Source: Pseudomonadota bacterium
Lineage (GTDB): Bacteria; Pseudomonadota; Alphaproteobacteria; Rhizobiales; Xanthobacteraceae
NCBI GenBank assembly: GCA_018240595.1
Contig: JAFEFL010000036.1
Span: forward strand, 1-37,401
DNA length: 37,401 nt
Reading direction: 5' to 3'
A model generated the notes under the pieces. The model was not told the DNA's origin and did no database searches. It saw only the letters and a list, made by a program, of their open reading frames with translations. Below, piece after piece: positions 9,480 through 19,540 of the stretch. The stretch's first letter is position 1, and the number at the start of each line of letters is the position of its first letter. The position numbers were made by a program, and so were the translations under genes.

Positions 9480-10013
9480 ATGACGATTTCGATGGATGTC
9501 AAACCGCACGCCTTCGATCCGGACCTCAATCCCGAACTGTTCGACGGCGTGCTGTCGCGGCGGATCGTGGCCTTCCTCATCGACTTCATCCTGATCGCCA
9601 TCCCGGTCGTCCTGGCCGCCATGGTGATCTTCGTGTTCGGCATCATCACCCTGGGCTTCGGCTGGGCGCTGTACTGGCTGCTGCCGGGCGCCTCGGTGAT
9701 CTGGGCGATCGTCTATTTCGGCCTCGGCGTCGGCAGCGAGCGCTCCGCCACCATCGGCATGCGGGTGATGGATCTGGAAATGCGCACCTGGTACGGGGCG
9801 CCGGCCTATTTCGTGCTCGGCGCCGTCCACGTCGTCCTCTACTGGGTCACGGTGTCGGCGCTGACGCCGTTCATCCTGCTGGTCGCCTTCTTCAACCGGC
9901 GCAAGCGCCTGTTGCACGACATCCTGCTCGGCACCGTGATCGTCAACAATGCCAGCCGGGCGGCGGCGCTGCGGCCCTACGCCCCCGCCGTCTCGCCGCA
10001 ACGGCCGCTTTGA
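9480..10013 (+). CDS. RDD family membrane protein
   Basis: A 177-residue inner-membrane protein of the RDD family. The family signature is present: [17 protein letters not shown] in the first helix, [10 protein letters not shown] before the last pair of helices, and [15 protein letters not shown] at the end of the domain, with its conserved Arg and Asp residues. Some RDD proteins have been linked to sodium/proton exchange, but most have no known function, so none is assigned. The ATG at 9480 is chosen because it begins the conserved domain and GGGG at 9469-9472 precedes it; the frame is open further upstream but without family similarity. The bpt gene follows 91 bases downstream on the same strand, an arrangement I recall in related genomes. 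Confidence 0.85.
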   Translation: MTISMDVKPHAFDPDLNPELFDGVLSRRIVAFLIDFILIAIPVVLAAMVIFVFGIITLGFGWALYWLLPGASVIWAIVYFGLGVGSERSATIGMRVMDLEMRTWYGAPAYFVLGAVHVVLYWVTVSALTPFILLVAFFNRRKRLLHDILLGTVIVNNASRAAALRPYAPAVSPQRPL

Positions 10014-10104
10014 CGGAACCGGCAGACCGCGCAATGCTGGACGGCACCCGAGTCTCGACACAGGCGGCACCGGCCCGGCAGGTTCACGAAACGGCCTTGA
10101 AATC

Positions 10105-10854
10105 TTGACCCAGCATCCCCGCGACACGCCGCAATTCTACCTGACCGCGCCGTCGCCCTGCCCCTACCTCAAGGGCGAGGAAGAGCGGAAGGTGTTCACG
10201 CATCTGGTCGGCGACCGCGCCGCCGAGCTCAACGACCTGCTCACCCATGGCGGCTTCCGTCGCAGCCAGTCGATCGCCTACCGCCCGGCCTGCGAGACCT
10301 GCCGCGCCTGCGTGTCGGTGCGCGTGGTCGCCGGCGACTTCAAGCCGTCGCGCAACATGCGGCGCAATCTCGAGCTCAACAGCGACATCATCGGCGACAT
10401 GCGCACCCCGGCGCCGACCTCGGAGCAATACTCGGTGTTCCGCGCCTATCTTGACGCCCGCCACCGCGACGGCGGCATGGCCGACATGACCGTGCTCGAT
10501 TACGCGATGATGATCGAGGACAGCCATGTCGATACCCGCGTCATCAACTACCGCAAGCGCGATGCCGATTCAGGTTTCACCCATCGCGGCGGCGGAGAGC
10601 TTCTGGCGGTGGCGCTGACCGACGTTTTGTCGGATGGCTTGTCGATGGTCTATTCGTTCTTCGATCCCGACGCCGCCGACCGCTCGCTCGGCACCTTCAT
10701 GATCCTCGACCACATCGCCCGCGCCAAGGCGATGGGCCTGCCTTACGTCTATCTTGGCTACTGGGTGCAGGGCTCCAAGAAGATGGACTACAAGGGCCGC
10801 TTCCTGCCGCAGGAGCGCCTGATGCCGGCGGGCTGGACCCGCGTCGACAAATAA
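10105..10854 (+). CDS. bpt: Aspartate/glutamate leucyltransferase (Bpt type aminoacyl-tRNA-protein transferase)
   Basis: A 249-residue cytosolic enzyme predicted to add leucine from Leu-tRNA to proteins with N-terminal Asp or Glu, marking them for ClpAP through the N-degron pathway. It is often annotated as arginyltransferase. Typical features are [21 protein letters not shown] at the start (shown here as a family hallmark), [11 protein letters not shown] with Cys63, Cys66 and Cys69, [20 protein letters not shown], and [18 protein letters not shown] near the end. The start is a TTG at 10105, which matches the family beginning; the frame is open upstream but that part looks like a shadow of the RDD gene. 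No adaptor or protease gene is adjacent. Confidence 0.9.
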   Translation: MTQHPRDTPQFYLTAPSPCPYLKGEEERKVFTHLVGDRAAELNDLLTHGGFRRSQSIAYRPACETCRACVSVRVVAGDFKPSRNMRRNLELNSDIIGDMRTPAPTSEQYSVFRAYLDARHRDGGMADMTVLDYAMMIEDSHVDTRVINYRKRDADSGFTHRGGGELLAVALTDVLSDGLSMVYSFFDPDAADRSLGTFMILDHIARAKAMGLPYVYLGYWVQGSKKMDYKGRFLPQERLMPAGWTRVDK

Positions 10855-10938
10855 ACAAACAACGGACGCCGGCGCCGCTGGGCGACAGCTGGGCCCTGCG
10901 ATAGAATACCTTGGGTAGCGTAGCCCCCGGGGTGTGGC

Positions 10939-12831
10939 GTGGCGGTTCGTGTGGCGTTGAGAATGACGGCTGCGGCCATCGCCGTGGCACCGCTGTTTGC
11001 GGCTCCGCCGGCCGCCGCGCAATCCTTCTCGCAATTCTACGGTTTCGGCGACAGCACGATCGACAGCGGCTGGTATCGCAACGCCGCGCCGCTGTCGGAC
11101 AACGCCACGTTCAACGCCGACTTCCCCGCGGCGGTGGCGGCGGGCGGCGGCAAGGCCACCACCAATCCCGGGCAATCGAGTTCGGAAATGCTGGCCGGCA
11201 AGTTCGGGCTGACCGCCGCGCCCGCCAACACGCCGGGCGGCACGAACTACGCGACCGGCGACACGCGCAACAATCAGGTCAACACGCCAGCGACCGGCGG
11301 GCTGCAAGGCGCCGTGCCGACCGCGACGCAGATCGGCAATTATCTCGCTGCGAGCGGCGGCGCCGCAGCGCCGAATGCGCTCTATCTCATCAGCAGCGGC
11401 GGCAACGACGTGCTCTACGCCGAAAATCAACTGGCCGCCGCGAACCGCGCCGCCTATGTGACCACCGCCGGCAGCGACCTCGTCGGCGCCATCGTGCGGC
11501 TGCGCAATGCCGGCGCAAACTTCATCGTCGTGCCGAACCAGCCGCAGTCCTTCGGCGCCGGCGACCTCAAGAGCCTGCGCGCGCTCTACAACGATACGGT
11601 TTGGAACGGGCTGGCGGCCAATGGCGTCAACTTCATCCCGGCCGACATCAATGCCGTGTACACGGCGATCTTCGCCAATCCCGCGTCGTTCGGCTTCCAG
11701 TTCGTCTCCAACACCGGCACCGGCCCCGCCTGCACGCAGCCGGCCGGCATCACGTCCGGCTGGGCAACCTTGTGTTCGCCGACCTCGCCGATTTCGACGC
11801 TCGTCTCGCCGGATGCGGCGCAGACCCATCTGTTCGCCGACAATATTCACCTGACCACCGCCGGTCAGCAGATCGTCGCCGATTACGAATACAGCCTGGT
11901 CGTGGCGCCGAGCCAGATCTCGTTCCTGCCGGAAGCGCAGGTGCAGGCGCGGCGCGCCATCGTCAATACCATCCTCACCCAGATTCCGCTGTCGCAAGGC
12001 ACGCGCGGAGCGCACGGCTTCAACGCCTGGATCAGCGGCGACCTGTCATCGCTGAAGATGTCGAACGCCGCCGGCTTTCCCGACGATCCCGGCATGCCGG
12101 CCGCGGCCACCGCCGGCCTCGACTATGCGTTGACACCGCACTGGATCGGCGGCGCGGCCTTTTCCTTCGGCACTACGAAGCAGAGCTATTCGACCACCGG
12201 ACACTTCCGCCAGGACGATTATGCGCTGTCGCTTTACGCCGCCTACCGCAGCGAGCCACTGTGGCTGAACGCCATCGCCACCGCGGGGGCCATGCATTTC
12301 GACGTCAACCGCGACGTCACGATCGGGCGGACGCTGCAGCCAAACAGCGGCAGCACCAGCGGCTCGAATTATTCCGCCGCGATTGAGGCCGGCTACGATT
12401 TCACGCTCGGCGCGTTGCGCAGCGGGCCGCTCGCCGGCATGACCTTGCAGCGCGTCCGGGTCGGCGCGTTTTCGGAAAGCGGCAGCTTCACCAGCCTGTC
12501 GTTCGGCGACCAGACCCGAAATTCCGCCGTCGGCGAGATCGGCTATCAGGCCAGCTATGACGCCGGCTGGGTCAAGCCGTTCGCGCGAGTCGGCTGGGAT
12601 CACGAATTCGCCAGCGGCGAGCGCTGGGTCAGCGCTTCGCTGACCACGATCGCCGCGCCGAGTTATTCCATGCCGGCGGTGCAACTGGGCCAGGACTGGG
12701 GCACGATCACCGCGGGTGCGAGCGTCGGCGTCGCCAAGAGCAGCCGCGTTGTCGTCGCCTTTGCCAGCGAATTCGCCCGCAAGAGCGCGACCACCTATGG
12801 CGTGCAACTCGGCGTGAATACGGCGTACTAG
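10939..12831 (+). CDS. GDSL-family esterase/lipase autotransporter
   Basis: A 630-residue outer-membrane protein. A signal peptide ends near AAA-QS (residue 27). The mature protein starts with a GDSL hydrolase passenger: GFGDS with nucleophile Ser39, SGGND (Asn156), and DNIHLT supplying Asp301 and His304. From about residue 350 an alternating aromatic/polar pattern (AWISGDLSS, YALSLYAAYRS, FARVGWDHEFASGERW) marks a type V autotransporter beta-barrel, ending in an aromatic Tyr. This organisation matches EstA-like surface esterases. Two cysteines close to each other near residue 265-275 could form a disulfide. The start is GTG at 10939 with GGGG upstream; an ATG at 10963 would also leave a workable signal peptide. 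It converges on mntH with one base between. Confidence 0.9.
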   Translation: MAVRVALRMTAAAIAVAPLFAAPPAAAQSFSQFYGFGDSTIDSGWYRNAAPLSDNATFNADFPAAVAAGGGKATTNPGQSSSEMLAGKFGLTAAPANTPGGTNYATGDTRNNQVNTPATGGLQGAVPTATQIGNYLAASGGAAAPNALYLISSGGNDVLYAENQLAAANRAAYVTTAGSDLVGAIVRLRNAGANFIVVPNQPQSFGAGDLKSLRALYNDTVWNGLAANGVNFIPADINAVYTAIFANPASFGFQFVSNTGTGPACTQPAGITSGWATLCSPTSPISTLVSPDAAQTHLFADNIHLTTAGQQIVADYEYSLVVAPSQISFLPEAQVQARRAIVNTILTQIPLSQGTRGAHGFNAWISGDLSSLKMSNAAGFPDDPGMPAAATAGLDYALTPHWIGGAAFSFGTTKQSYSTTGHFRQDDYALSLYAAYRSEPLWLNAIATAGAMHFDVNRDVTIGRTLQPNSGSTSGSNYSAAIEAGYDFTLGALRSGPLAGMTLQRVRVGAFSESGSFTSLSFGDQTRNSAVGEIGYQASYDAGWVKPFARVGWDHEFASGERWVSASLTTIAAPSYSMPAVQLGQDWGTITAGASVGVAKSSRVVVAFASEFARKSATTYGVQLGVNTAY

Positions 12832-12832
12832 G

Positions 12833-14194
12833 TCAGGCGCCGACGAACGTCTCGATCAGCAACTTCACGTTCAGGACGACAATGACGCCGGCGACCAGCC
12901 AGGCCAGCACCGCGACCGGTCGCGAGACCGCGAAAGCCCCCATCTTGCGCTTGTCCGAAACGAACTGCACCAGCGGGATCACCGCGAAGGGCAGCTGCAT
13001 CGACAGGATCACCTGACTGAGGATCAGAAGCCGCGCCGTACCGCTTTCGCCGTAGAGCGCAGCGACGACGACCACCGGCACGATGGCGATGGCGCGGGTG
13101 ATCAGCCGCCGCATCCAGTGCGGCAGGCGGATCTGGAGGAAGCCCTCCATGACGATCTGGCCGGCGAGCGTCGCCGTGACCGTCGAGTTGAGGCCCGAGG
13201 CGAGCAGCGCCACAGCAAACAACGTCGAAGCGATGCCGACGCCGAGCAACGGCGACAAGAGCGCGTGCGCTTCCTCGATCTCGGCGACGTCGGTCTTGCC
13301 ACTGGCATGGAACACCGCCGCCGCGACGATGAGGATGGCGGCATTGACGAACAGCGCCAGCGTTAGCGCGATGGTGGAATCCGTGGTGGCAAAGCGGATG
13401 GCGCTGCGCTTGCCCGCCTCGCTGCGCTCATAGGCCCGCGTCTGCACGATCGAGGAATGAAGGTAAAGGTTATGCGGCATCACAGTCGCGCCGATGATAC
13501 CGATAGCGATGTACAGCATCTCCGGATTGGTCACGATCTGCGGCGATGGCACGAAGCCGCCGAGCACGGCGGCGATCGGCGGCGCGGCGAGCACGATCTG
13601 CGCGCCGAAGCACAGCGCGATGATCGCGAGCAGCGCGATGATGAAGGCTTCCAGATAGCGGAAGCCGCGGCTCATCAGCATCAGCACCAGGAAGGCGTCG
13701 AGCGCGGTCAAGAGCGCGCCGCCGACCAGCGGAATGCCGAACAGCAGCTTCAGCGCGATCGCGGTGCCGATCACCTCGGCGAGGTCGCAGGCAATGATGG
13801 CGAGTTCGCAGGCGACCCAGAGCAGGAAACCGACCGGGCGCGGATAAGCGGCGCGGCAGGCCTGCGCCAGGTCGCGGCCGGTAGCGATGCCGAGCCGCGC
13901 CGCCAGCGCCTGCAGCAGGATCGCCATCAGATTCGAGATCATGATGACGGCGAGCAGCGTGTAACCGAACTTCGATCCGCCAGCGAGGTCGGTCGCCCAG
14001 TTGCCCGGGTCCATGTAGCCGACCGACACCATGTAGCCCGGCCCGGAGAAGGCCAGCAGGCGCCGCAGCCAATTGGCGTGAACCGGCACGGCAACGGAGG
14101 CATGGACCTCGGCCAGGCTGCGTCGCTCGCCATCGTCGCGGCCGTTCCTGAAACCGTCGGCTCGCTCATCGGCGTTGCGGCTGATCGCATCCAT
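12833..14194 (-). CDS. mntH: Nramp family divalent metal transporter (manganese, proton-coupled)
   Basis: A 453-residue inner-membrane protein with the Nramp core. The metal-binding motif DPGN is at 62-65 ([11 protein letters not shown]) and the second motif is [12 protein letters not shown]. These are the helix 1 and helix 6 residues that bind Mn2+ or Fe2+. The ATG at 14194 is chosen: GGGGAGAG precedes it by about 11 bases and the resulting N-terminus resembles rhizobial MntH proteins as recalled. An in-frame ATG at 14272 would add 26 basic, poorly conserved residues and begin only 12 bases from the predicted regulator box. The box at 14284-14306 suggests control by a Fur/Mur protein in response to manganese, as reported for mntH in Bradyrhizobium japonicum. 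Confidence 0.93.
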   Translation of the reverse strand: MDAISRNADERADGFRNGRDDGERRSLAEVHASVAVPVHANWLRRLLAFSGPGYMVSVGYMDPGNWATDLAGGSKFGYTLLAVIMISNLMAILLQALAARLGIATGRDLAQACRAAYPRPVGFLLWVACELAIIACDLAEVIGTAIALKLLFGIPLVGGALLTALDAFLVLMLMSRGFRYLEAFIIALLAIIALCFGAQIVLAAPPIAAVLGGFVPSPQIVTNPEMLYIAIGIIGATVMPHNLYLHSSIVQTRAYERSEAGKRSAIRFATTDSTIALTLALFVNAAILIVAAAVFHASGKTDVAEIEEAHALLSPLLGVGIASTLFAVALLASGLNSTVTATLAGQIVMEGFLQIRLPHWMRRLITRAIAIVPVVVVAALYGESGTARLLILSQVILSMQLPFAVIPLVQFVSDKRKMGAFAVSRPVAVLAWLVAGVIVVLNVKLLIETFVGA

Positions 14195-14283
14195 GGAAAC
14201 GGGCGCTCTCCCCGGCCGAGACCGGCGTTGCTGCGATCCCTCGGGCCGGACCGCATGTGGTTTCAAAAGCATCTCTAATCTAG

Positions 14284-14306
14284 TTGCGAATAATTTGCAA
14301 TTGCAA
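14284..14306 (-). promoter_or_regulatory. Fur/Mur-like operator upstream of mntH
   Basis: The A/T-rich block contains TTGCGAATAATTTGCAA (14284-14300), an inverted repeat with one mismatch, and TTGCAATTGCAA (14295-14306), a perfect 12-base palindrome overlapping it. Overlapping TTGCAA units are typical of Fur-family manganese regulator sites in rhizobia. It lies 90 bases before the mntH start and about 110 before the divergent antiporter gene, so it could in principle affect both. Confidence 0.6.
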
Positions 14307-14414
14307 GAGGCAATGGAACTTCGCGAGGGCGGGGTCGTTAACCGGCTCAGAACTTAAGCGTTACGGGGGCGAATTCTGTCGATCATTCCAAAAGATAAGG
14401 CCGGGCGTGCGAGT

Positions 14415-16619
14415 TTGATCCTCGTCGCCGGCGCTTTGACGCTCGCCGCCGGCCCGGCACTGGCCGCGGAAGGCACCAAGGGCCCGTCCGAGGTCATTTT
14501 CATCGCCCAGCTGGCGGCGCTGATGGTCAGCGGCCGCCTGCTCGGCGAAGCCATGCTGCGCATCGGCCAGCCGGCGGTAATGGGCCAGCTGATCGCCGGA
14601 CTGCTGCTCGGCCCCTCCTTCTTCGGCTTGCTCGCCCCCGACTGGCAGCACCTGATCTTCCCGAAGTCGCCCGAGCAGAAGGCGATGATCGACGGCATCT
14701 CGCAAGCCGGCATCTTGCTGCTTCTGCTGCTGACCGGCATGGAGACCGACCTGCGACTGGTCCGCAAGACGGGCAAGGCCTCGGTCTACGCCTCGCTGAT
14801 GGGCATCGTCGTGCCGTTCGGCTGCGGCGTCGCGCTCGGCTACTTCATGCCGGCCGACATGCTGCCGCATCCCGACCACCGCCTGATCACGTCCCTCTTC
14901 CTCGGCACCGCGCTGTCCATCGCCTCGGTCAAGATCGTGGCCATGGTCGTGCGCGAGATGAACTTCATGCGCCGCACCGTCGGCCAGGTCATTCTCGCCT
15001 CCGCCATCATCGACGACAGCGTCGGCTGGATCATCGTCTCGATCATCTTCTCGCTGGCGCTGCACGGCGAGGTTGACGCCATGTCGATCGCACAGAGCGT
15101 GGTCGGCACGTTCGTTTTTATGGTGGTCAGCCTGACCATCGGCCGCCGGCTGGTGTTCTACGCCATCCGGTTCGCCAACGACGTGCTGGTCAGCGAATAC
15201 GCAGTCATCACCGCCATTCTCGTCATCATGTCGGTCATGGCGCTGACCACGCATCTCATCGGCGTCCATTCGGTGTTAGGGGCCTTCGTCGCCGGCATCC
15301 TGGTCGGCGAGTCGCCGATCCTGACCAAGCATATCGACGAGCAGTTGCGCGGCCTGATCACGGCATTCTTCGCGCCGGTGTTCTTCGGCCTTGCCGGACT
15401 CTCCGCCGACCTTACCATTCTATCCAATCCAGAGATCCTGAGGGCGACCGTCGGCCTCATCCTGATCGCCAGCGTCGGCAAGTTCGCCGGCGCCTTCGTC
15501 GGCGGCGAACTCGGCGGGCTGACCAAACGCGAAGGTTTCGCGCTGGCCTGCGGCATGAACGCGCGTGGCTCGACCGAGGTCATCATCGCCTCGGTCGGTC
15601 TGTCGATGGGCGCCCTCACCCATAACCTGTTCACGATGATCGTCGCCATGGCAGTCATTACGACGATGGCGATGCCGCCGACCTTGCGCTGGGCGCTGAA
15701 GCGCATTCCCATGAGCAAGGAAGAGAAGCAGCGACTCGACCGCGAAGAGCTCGAGGACAAGGGCTTCCTGCCCAATCTCGAGCGGCTGCTGCTGGCCGTC
15801 GACGATTCGACCAACGGTACCTTTGCCAGCCGCCTCGCCGGCATCATCGCCGCGACCAAGGAAATGCCGACCACGGTGATGCACATCACCAACGGCAACG
15901 TCGATGACAAAAAGGTCGTCAAGGCGGAAACCGCCAAAGCCAAGGACGCGGCGAGCACCGTGATCGAGGTCGCCGAGCGTGCCGAGCACACCAAATCCGC
16001 CGAGAAACAGACCAAGCTGGAGATCGAAGTCGAGACGTTGGTGCAGCAGCCGAGCACCGAGGCCATCGCCGAGGAAGCCGAGAAAGGCTATGGCGCGATG
16101 ATCGTCGGACTCGACAAGATGATCGCGCGCAAGAACCAGTTCCACGACGACGTCACCAACCTCGCCGCAGGATTCGAGGGTCCGCTCATCATCGCCGACG
16201 GCCGCGACGAGCATCGCAAGCATCCGCTGCACGGCACGATCAGCATTCTCGTGCCGGTCAACGGCACCGAGGTGTCGCGCCGCGCCGCCGAGGTCGCCAT
16301 CGCGATCGCGCGGGCGAACCGCGCGCCGGTCACCGCCCTGTATGTCGCCCCTGGCAACAAGGGCCGCTCGCGCCGCAACGAGGAAGCGATCCTCAAGGAG
16401 ATCGTCGATCTTGGCGAGACCTACGCCGTCGATATCCGCAGCGCCGTGCGCGCCAGCGACGCCGCCGACGTGGCGATCGTCAGGGAAGCGGCGCGGCGCA
16501 AGCACAATCTGATCATCATGGGCACGGCGCGCCGCCCCGGCGAGAAGCTCAATTTCGGCGACACCGCCGCCGGTCTGCTGGAAAAGTCCTCGCAGTCGCT
16601 GGTCTTCGTCGTCAGTTGA
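14415..16619 (+). CDS. Cation/proton antiporter (CPA2 type) with C-terminal universal stress domains
   Basis: A roughly 734-residue membrane protein. A cleavable-looking leader (LTLAAGPALAAEG) is followed by about twelve membrane helices of the sodium or potassium/proton exchanger fold, with ILASAIIDDSVGW containing the ion-binding pair Asp200-Asp201. After residue 430 a soluble tail shows two universal-stress-like segments (LLLAVDDSTNG; ISILVPVNGTEVSRRAAEVA), the second ending in MGTARRPGEKLNFGDTA, an ATP-binding-type loop. The start is uncertain. The TTG at 14415 lacks the usual basic leader residues, whereas the frame is open to 14358 and a CTG at 14376 with GGGGG just before it would give SIIPKDKAGR ahead of the hydrophobic stretch. 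The ion exchanged cannot be read from sequence. Confidence 0.87.
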   Translation: MILVAGALTLAAGPALAAEGTKGPSEVIFIAQLAALMVSGRLLGEAMLRIGQPAVMGQLIAGLLLGPSFFGLLAPDWQHLIFPKSPEQKAMIDGISQAGILLLLLLTGMETDLRLVRKTGKASVYASLMGIVVPFGCGVALGYFMPADMLPHPDHRLITSLFLGTALSIASVKIVAMVVREMNFMRRTVGQVILASAIIDDSVGWIIVSIIFSLALHGEVDAMSIAQSVVGTFVFMVVSLTIGRRLVFYAIRFANDVLVSEYAVITAILVIMSVMALTTHLIGVHSVLGAFVAGILVGESPILTKHIDEQLRGLITAFFAPVFFGLAGLSADLTILSNPEILRATVGLILIASVGKFAGAFVGGELGGLTKREGFALACGMNARGSTEVIIASVGLSMGALTHNLFTMIVAMAVITTMAMPPTLRWALKRIPMSKEEKQRLDREELEDKGFLPNLERLLLAVDDSTNGTFASRLAGIIAATKEMPTTVMHITNGNVDDKKVVKAETAKAKDAASTVIEVAERAEHTKSAEKQTKLEIEVETLVQQPSTEAIAEEAEKGYGAMIVGLDKMIARKNQFHDDVTNLAAGFEGPLIIADGRDEHRKHPLHGTISILVPVNGTEVSRRAAEVAIAIARANRAPVTALYVAPGNKGRSRRNEEAILKEIVDLGETYAVDIRSAVRASDAADVAIVREAARRKHNLIIMGTARRPGEKLNFGDTAAGLLEKSSQSLVFVVS

Positions 16620-16680
16620 GGTATGCGCGGGCGGCGCGCCGTGTTATCGGCGCGCTTTCCTATCGCCGCAGGACGAGTTC

Positions 16681-17127
16681 ATGCCCGAGTCCGACCATCC
16701 GCCGATCCCGCCCTTCGATCCCGCCGCGGCCGGCTGGGAACCGTACAAGGATGAAGGCTTCATCGGCCTTGTCGGCCCGTTCTGGCAGCGGGCGGATGGC
16801 GAGAGCTTCCGTTACGCCTTCATGGCCGAGCCCAAGCATCACAACCGCCGCGGCGTCGTCCAGGGCGGCATGCTGATGACCTTCGCCGACCGCTCGATGG
16901 GCATGACCTGCTGGTACGCCAACGGCCAGCAGCCACAGGCCACGGTGCAGCTCGACGTGCATTTCGTCGATGCCGTGCAGATCGGCGAGTTCGTCGAGGC
17001 CAGGTGCCGCGTGGTGCGGCGGACGCGCTCCATCGTCTTCATGGCCGCCGACCTCGTCGTCGGCAGCCGCATCGTGGCGACTGCGCAAGGCGTGTGGAAG
17101 ACGGTGAAGGCGAAGCCGTCCCCCTAA
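16681..17127 (+). CDS. PaaI-like hotdog-fold thioesterase
   Basis: A 148-residue cytosolic protein with a single hotdog domain. The active-site segment is HHNRRGVVQGGMLMTFAD, in which the conserved Gly-Gly and the following Asp match PaaI-type acyl-CoA thioesterases. The final strands VEARCRVVRRTRSIVFMAADL and IVATAQGVW fit the fold (quoted in two parts). It probably cleaves an acyl- or aryl-CoA as a tetramer, but the substrate is unknown. The ATG at 16681 has AGGACGAG upstream. It follows the antiporter gene by 61 bases and ends before a repeat that separates it from convergent parC. Confidence 0.85.
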   Translation: MPESDHPPIPPFDPAAAGWEPYKDEGFIGLVGPFWQRADGESFRYAFMAEPKHHNRRGVVQGGMLMTFADRSMGMTCWYANGQQPQATVQLDVHFVDAVQIGEFVEARCRVVRRTRSIVFMAADLVVGSRIVATAQGVWKTVKAKPSP

Positions 17128-17130
17128 CGC

Positions 17131-17232
17131 CACTCCGCAGTCCGTTCGTCCCCGCGAAAGCGGGGACCCTGTCCAATTCTTGAGGCGTCGCCGCCGCCCG
17201 GGTTCCCGCTTACGCGGGAACGAACGGAGTGT
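17131..17232. repeat. Paired-hairpin intergenic repeat
   Basis: Two hairpins lie between convergent genes. The first has an 8-bp stem GTCCCCGC/GCGGGGAC with a GAAA tetraloop (17148-17167); the second has an 8-bp stem GTTCCCGC/GCGGGAAC with a TTAC loop (17202-17221). The flanks CCGTTCG (17142-17148) and CGAACGG (17221-17227) are exact inverted repeats, so the whole unit can also fold on itself. This is the REP-like arrangement frequent in Bradyrhizobium and other proteobacteria. No T-run follows, so it is not a classic terminator, though it may protect transcript ends. Confidence 0.8.
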
Positions 17233-17248
17233 GTGGCAGTGCGACGGC

Positions 17249-19540
17249 TTACTCGTCCGCCTTCTTGCCCGCGGCCGGCGCGCCCTTGAACTTGTTGTTC
17301 TTCGGCAGGCCCTGCGCAATGCGGCCGGCATCGGCCCGATTGGCGTGCCAGTCCTTCAATTCCTTCATCGTCAGCGTCTGCGTGCGTCCGGCGCCGTCGA
17401 CCCAGGACAGGCCCTCGGCGGCCTTGAAGGTGGTGATGTCGGACAGGCCCTTCTGCAGGTAGCGTTGCAGGCGCACGCCGCGGCCGCGCGTCATCTCCGG
17501 TACCTGATCGAGCGGGAAGATCACCATCTTGCGGTTCTCGCCGATGACCGCGAGCGTGTCGCCGCCCTCGATCACGGTGAGCGCCACCGCCTTGTCGGGC
17601 GCCTTCAGGTTCAGAACCTGCTTGCCCTTGCGCGTGGTGCCGAGACATTCGTCTTCCGGCACAACGAAGCCGTTGCCCTGATAGCTCGCGACGATGAACT
17701 TGCGGCCGCCCTGATAGGCGAGACCGGCGACGATGTCGTAATCGGCCTCGATGTCAAAGAACATGCGGATCGGCTCGCCATGGCCGCGGCCGCCCGGCAG
17801 CTTCGAGGCTTCCAGCGTGTAGAACTTGCCGTTGCCGGCGAAGATCAGGATCTTGGCCGTGGTCTCGGTCTGGAACGCGAACTTCAACGCGTCGTCGGTC
17901 TTGAACGAGACGCCGGACAGATCGAACTGGTGGCCGCGCAAGGCGCGGATCCAGCCCTTTTCCGAGACGACAACGGTGATCGGCTCGCGCACCGCAAGCG
18001 CCTCCTCGATCGCCGCCTCGTCGTGCTCCGGCGCGGTCGAGAAGTCGGTGCGGCGGCGGCCGAGCTCGGTCTTGGGGCCGAACTGGGTCTTGAGGTCCTT
18101 CACCTGCCCGGCGATCGCCTTCCACTGCAGGTCGGTCGAGCCGATGAGCTTCTTGAGGCCGGCCCGCTCCTCATTGAGGCGCTTTTCCTCGCCGCGGATT
18201 TCCATTTCCTCGAGCTTGCGCAAGTTGCGCAGGCGCATGTTGAGGATGGCGTCGGCCTGCACCTCGGTGATCTTGAAGGTCTTCATCAGGACGGGTTTGG
18301 GCTCGTCCTCGGTGCGGATGATCTTGATGACCTTGTCGAGGTTCAAGTAAGCGACGAGGTAGCCGCCGAGCACTTCGAGCCGGTGCTCGATTTCGGCGAG
18401 CCGATGCTTGGAACGGCGCACCAGCACGTCGCGGCGATGCTCGAGCCACTCGGTCAATGCCTCGGCGAGGCCGAGCACCTTCGGCACGCGTCCCTTCACC
18501 AGCACGTTCATGTTGAGTGGAATGCGCGTCTCGAGCTCGGTGAGCTTGAACAGCGACTCCATCAGGATCGTGGCATCGACAGTGCGGGCGCGCGGCTCGA
18601 TGACGAGGCGCACGTCCTCGGCCGATTCATCGCGGATGTCGGCGACCAGCGGCAGCTTGCGCTCGTTGAGCAACTCGGCGAGCTTCTCGACGAGGCGCGA
18701 CTTCTGCACCAGATACGGCATCTCGGTGATGACGATGTTGTAGGTGCCGCGCGCACCCTCCTCCACCAGCCACTTGGCGCGCACGCGGAACGAGCCGCGG
18801 CCGGTATTGTAGGCGTCGGCGATCGCCTCCGGCGGGTCGACAATGATGCCGCCGGTCGGGAAGTCCGGCCCCTTGACGTATTTCAGCAGAGTCTTGGTGC
18901 GCGCATTCGGCGTTTCGATCAGGTGCAGCGCGGCGTCGCACAGTTCAGCGACGTTGTGCGGCGGGATCGAGGTCGCCATGCCGACGGCGATGCCTTGCGA
19001 ACCGTTGGCCAGCAGATTGGGAAAGGCCGCCGGCAGCACCACCGGCTCTTCGTTTGAGCCGTCATAGCTCGGGCGGAAATCGACGGCGTCCTCGTCGATG
19101 CCGTCGAGCAGCAGCTTGGCGACGTCGGTCAGGCGCGATTCCGTGTAGCGCATCGCCGCCGGGTTATCGCCGTCGATATTGCCGAAGTTGCCCTGGCCAT
19201 CGACCAGAGGGTAGCGCTGCGAGAAGTCCTGCGCGAGGCGCACCATGGCGTCGTAGATCGCCTGGTCGCCGTGCGGGTGGAAATTGCCCATCACGTCACC
19301 GACCACCTTGGCCGACTTCTTGAAGGCGGCGCCGGGGTCGAGGCGGAGTTGGCGCATCACGTGCAGGATGCGGCGGTGCACCGGCTTGAGGCCGTCGCGC
19401 GCGTCCGGCAGCGCCCGGTTCATGATGGTCGAGAGCGCGTAAGCCAGATAGCGCTCCTCGAGCGCCGACTGCAGCGCAACGTCCTCAACCAGGCCGCCGG
19501 GGGGGCCGCTCTTGTCCGGGGGAATCGGTTTCTTTGCCAT
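17249..19540 (-). CDS. parC: DNA topoisomerase IV subunit A
   Basis: A 763-residue protein that with ParE unlinks daughter chromosomes. The catalytic tyrosine is Tyr132 in [10 protein letters not shown]. The helix-turn-helix region [17 protein letters not shown] (88-104) carries Gln93 and Asp97 where E. coli ParC has Ser80 and Glu84, the quinolone-contact residues; this is, as I recall, usual in alphaproteobacteria. The C-terminal part contains degenerate pinwheel blades ([23 protein letters not shown]) without a perfect GyrA box, which separates it from GyrA. It ends in a basic tail. The ATG at 19540 has no clear ribosome site. An inverted repeat at 19593-19626 lies just upstream. Confidence 0.96.
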   Translation of the reverse strand: MAKKPIPPDKSGPPGGLVEDVALQSALEERYLAYALSTIMNRALPDARDGLKPVHRRILHVMRQLRLDPGAAFKKSAKVVGDVMGNFHPHGDQAIYDAMVRLAQDFSQRYPLVDGQGNFGNIDGDNPAAMRYTESRLTDVAKLLLDGIDEDAVDFRPSYDGSNEEPVVLPAAFPNLLANGSQGIAVGMATSIPPHNVAELCDAALHLIETPNARTKTLLKYVKGPDFPTGGIIVDPPEAIADAYNTGRGSFRVRAKWLVEEGARGTYNIVITEMPYLVQKSRLVEKLAELLNERKLPLVADIRDESAEDVRLVIEPRARTVDATILMESLFKLTELETRIPLNMNVLVKGRVPKVLGLAEALTEWLEHRRDVLVRRSKHRLAEIEHRLEVLGGYLVAYLNLDKVIKIIRTEDEPKPVLMKTFKITEVQADAILNMRLRNLRKLEEMEIRGEEKRLNEERAGLKKLIGSTDLQWKAIAGQVKDLKTQFGPKTELGRRRTDFSTAPEHDEAAIEEALAVREPITVVVSEKGWIRALRGHQFDLSGVSFKTDDALKFAFQTETTAKILIFAGNGKFYTLEASKLPGGRGHGEPIRMFFDIEADYDIVAGLAYQGGRKFIVASYQGNGFVVPEDECLGTTRKGKQVLNLKAPDKAVALTVIEGGDTLAVIGENRKMVIFPLDQVPEMTRGRGVRLQRYLQKGLSDITTFKAAEGLSWVDGAGRTQTLTMKELKDWHANRADAGRIAQGLPKNNKFKGAPAAGKKADE

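Noticed and set aside
12833..14272. MntH starting at the ATG at 14272
   Set aside because: It would add 26 Arg/Pro-rich residues without family similarity and place the start 12 bases from the predicted operator; 14194 fits the family and has a ribosome site.
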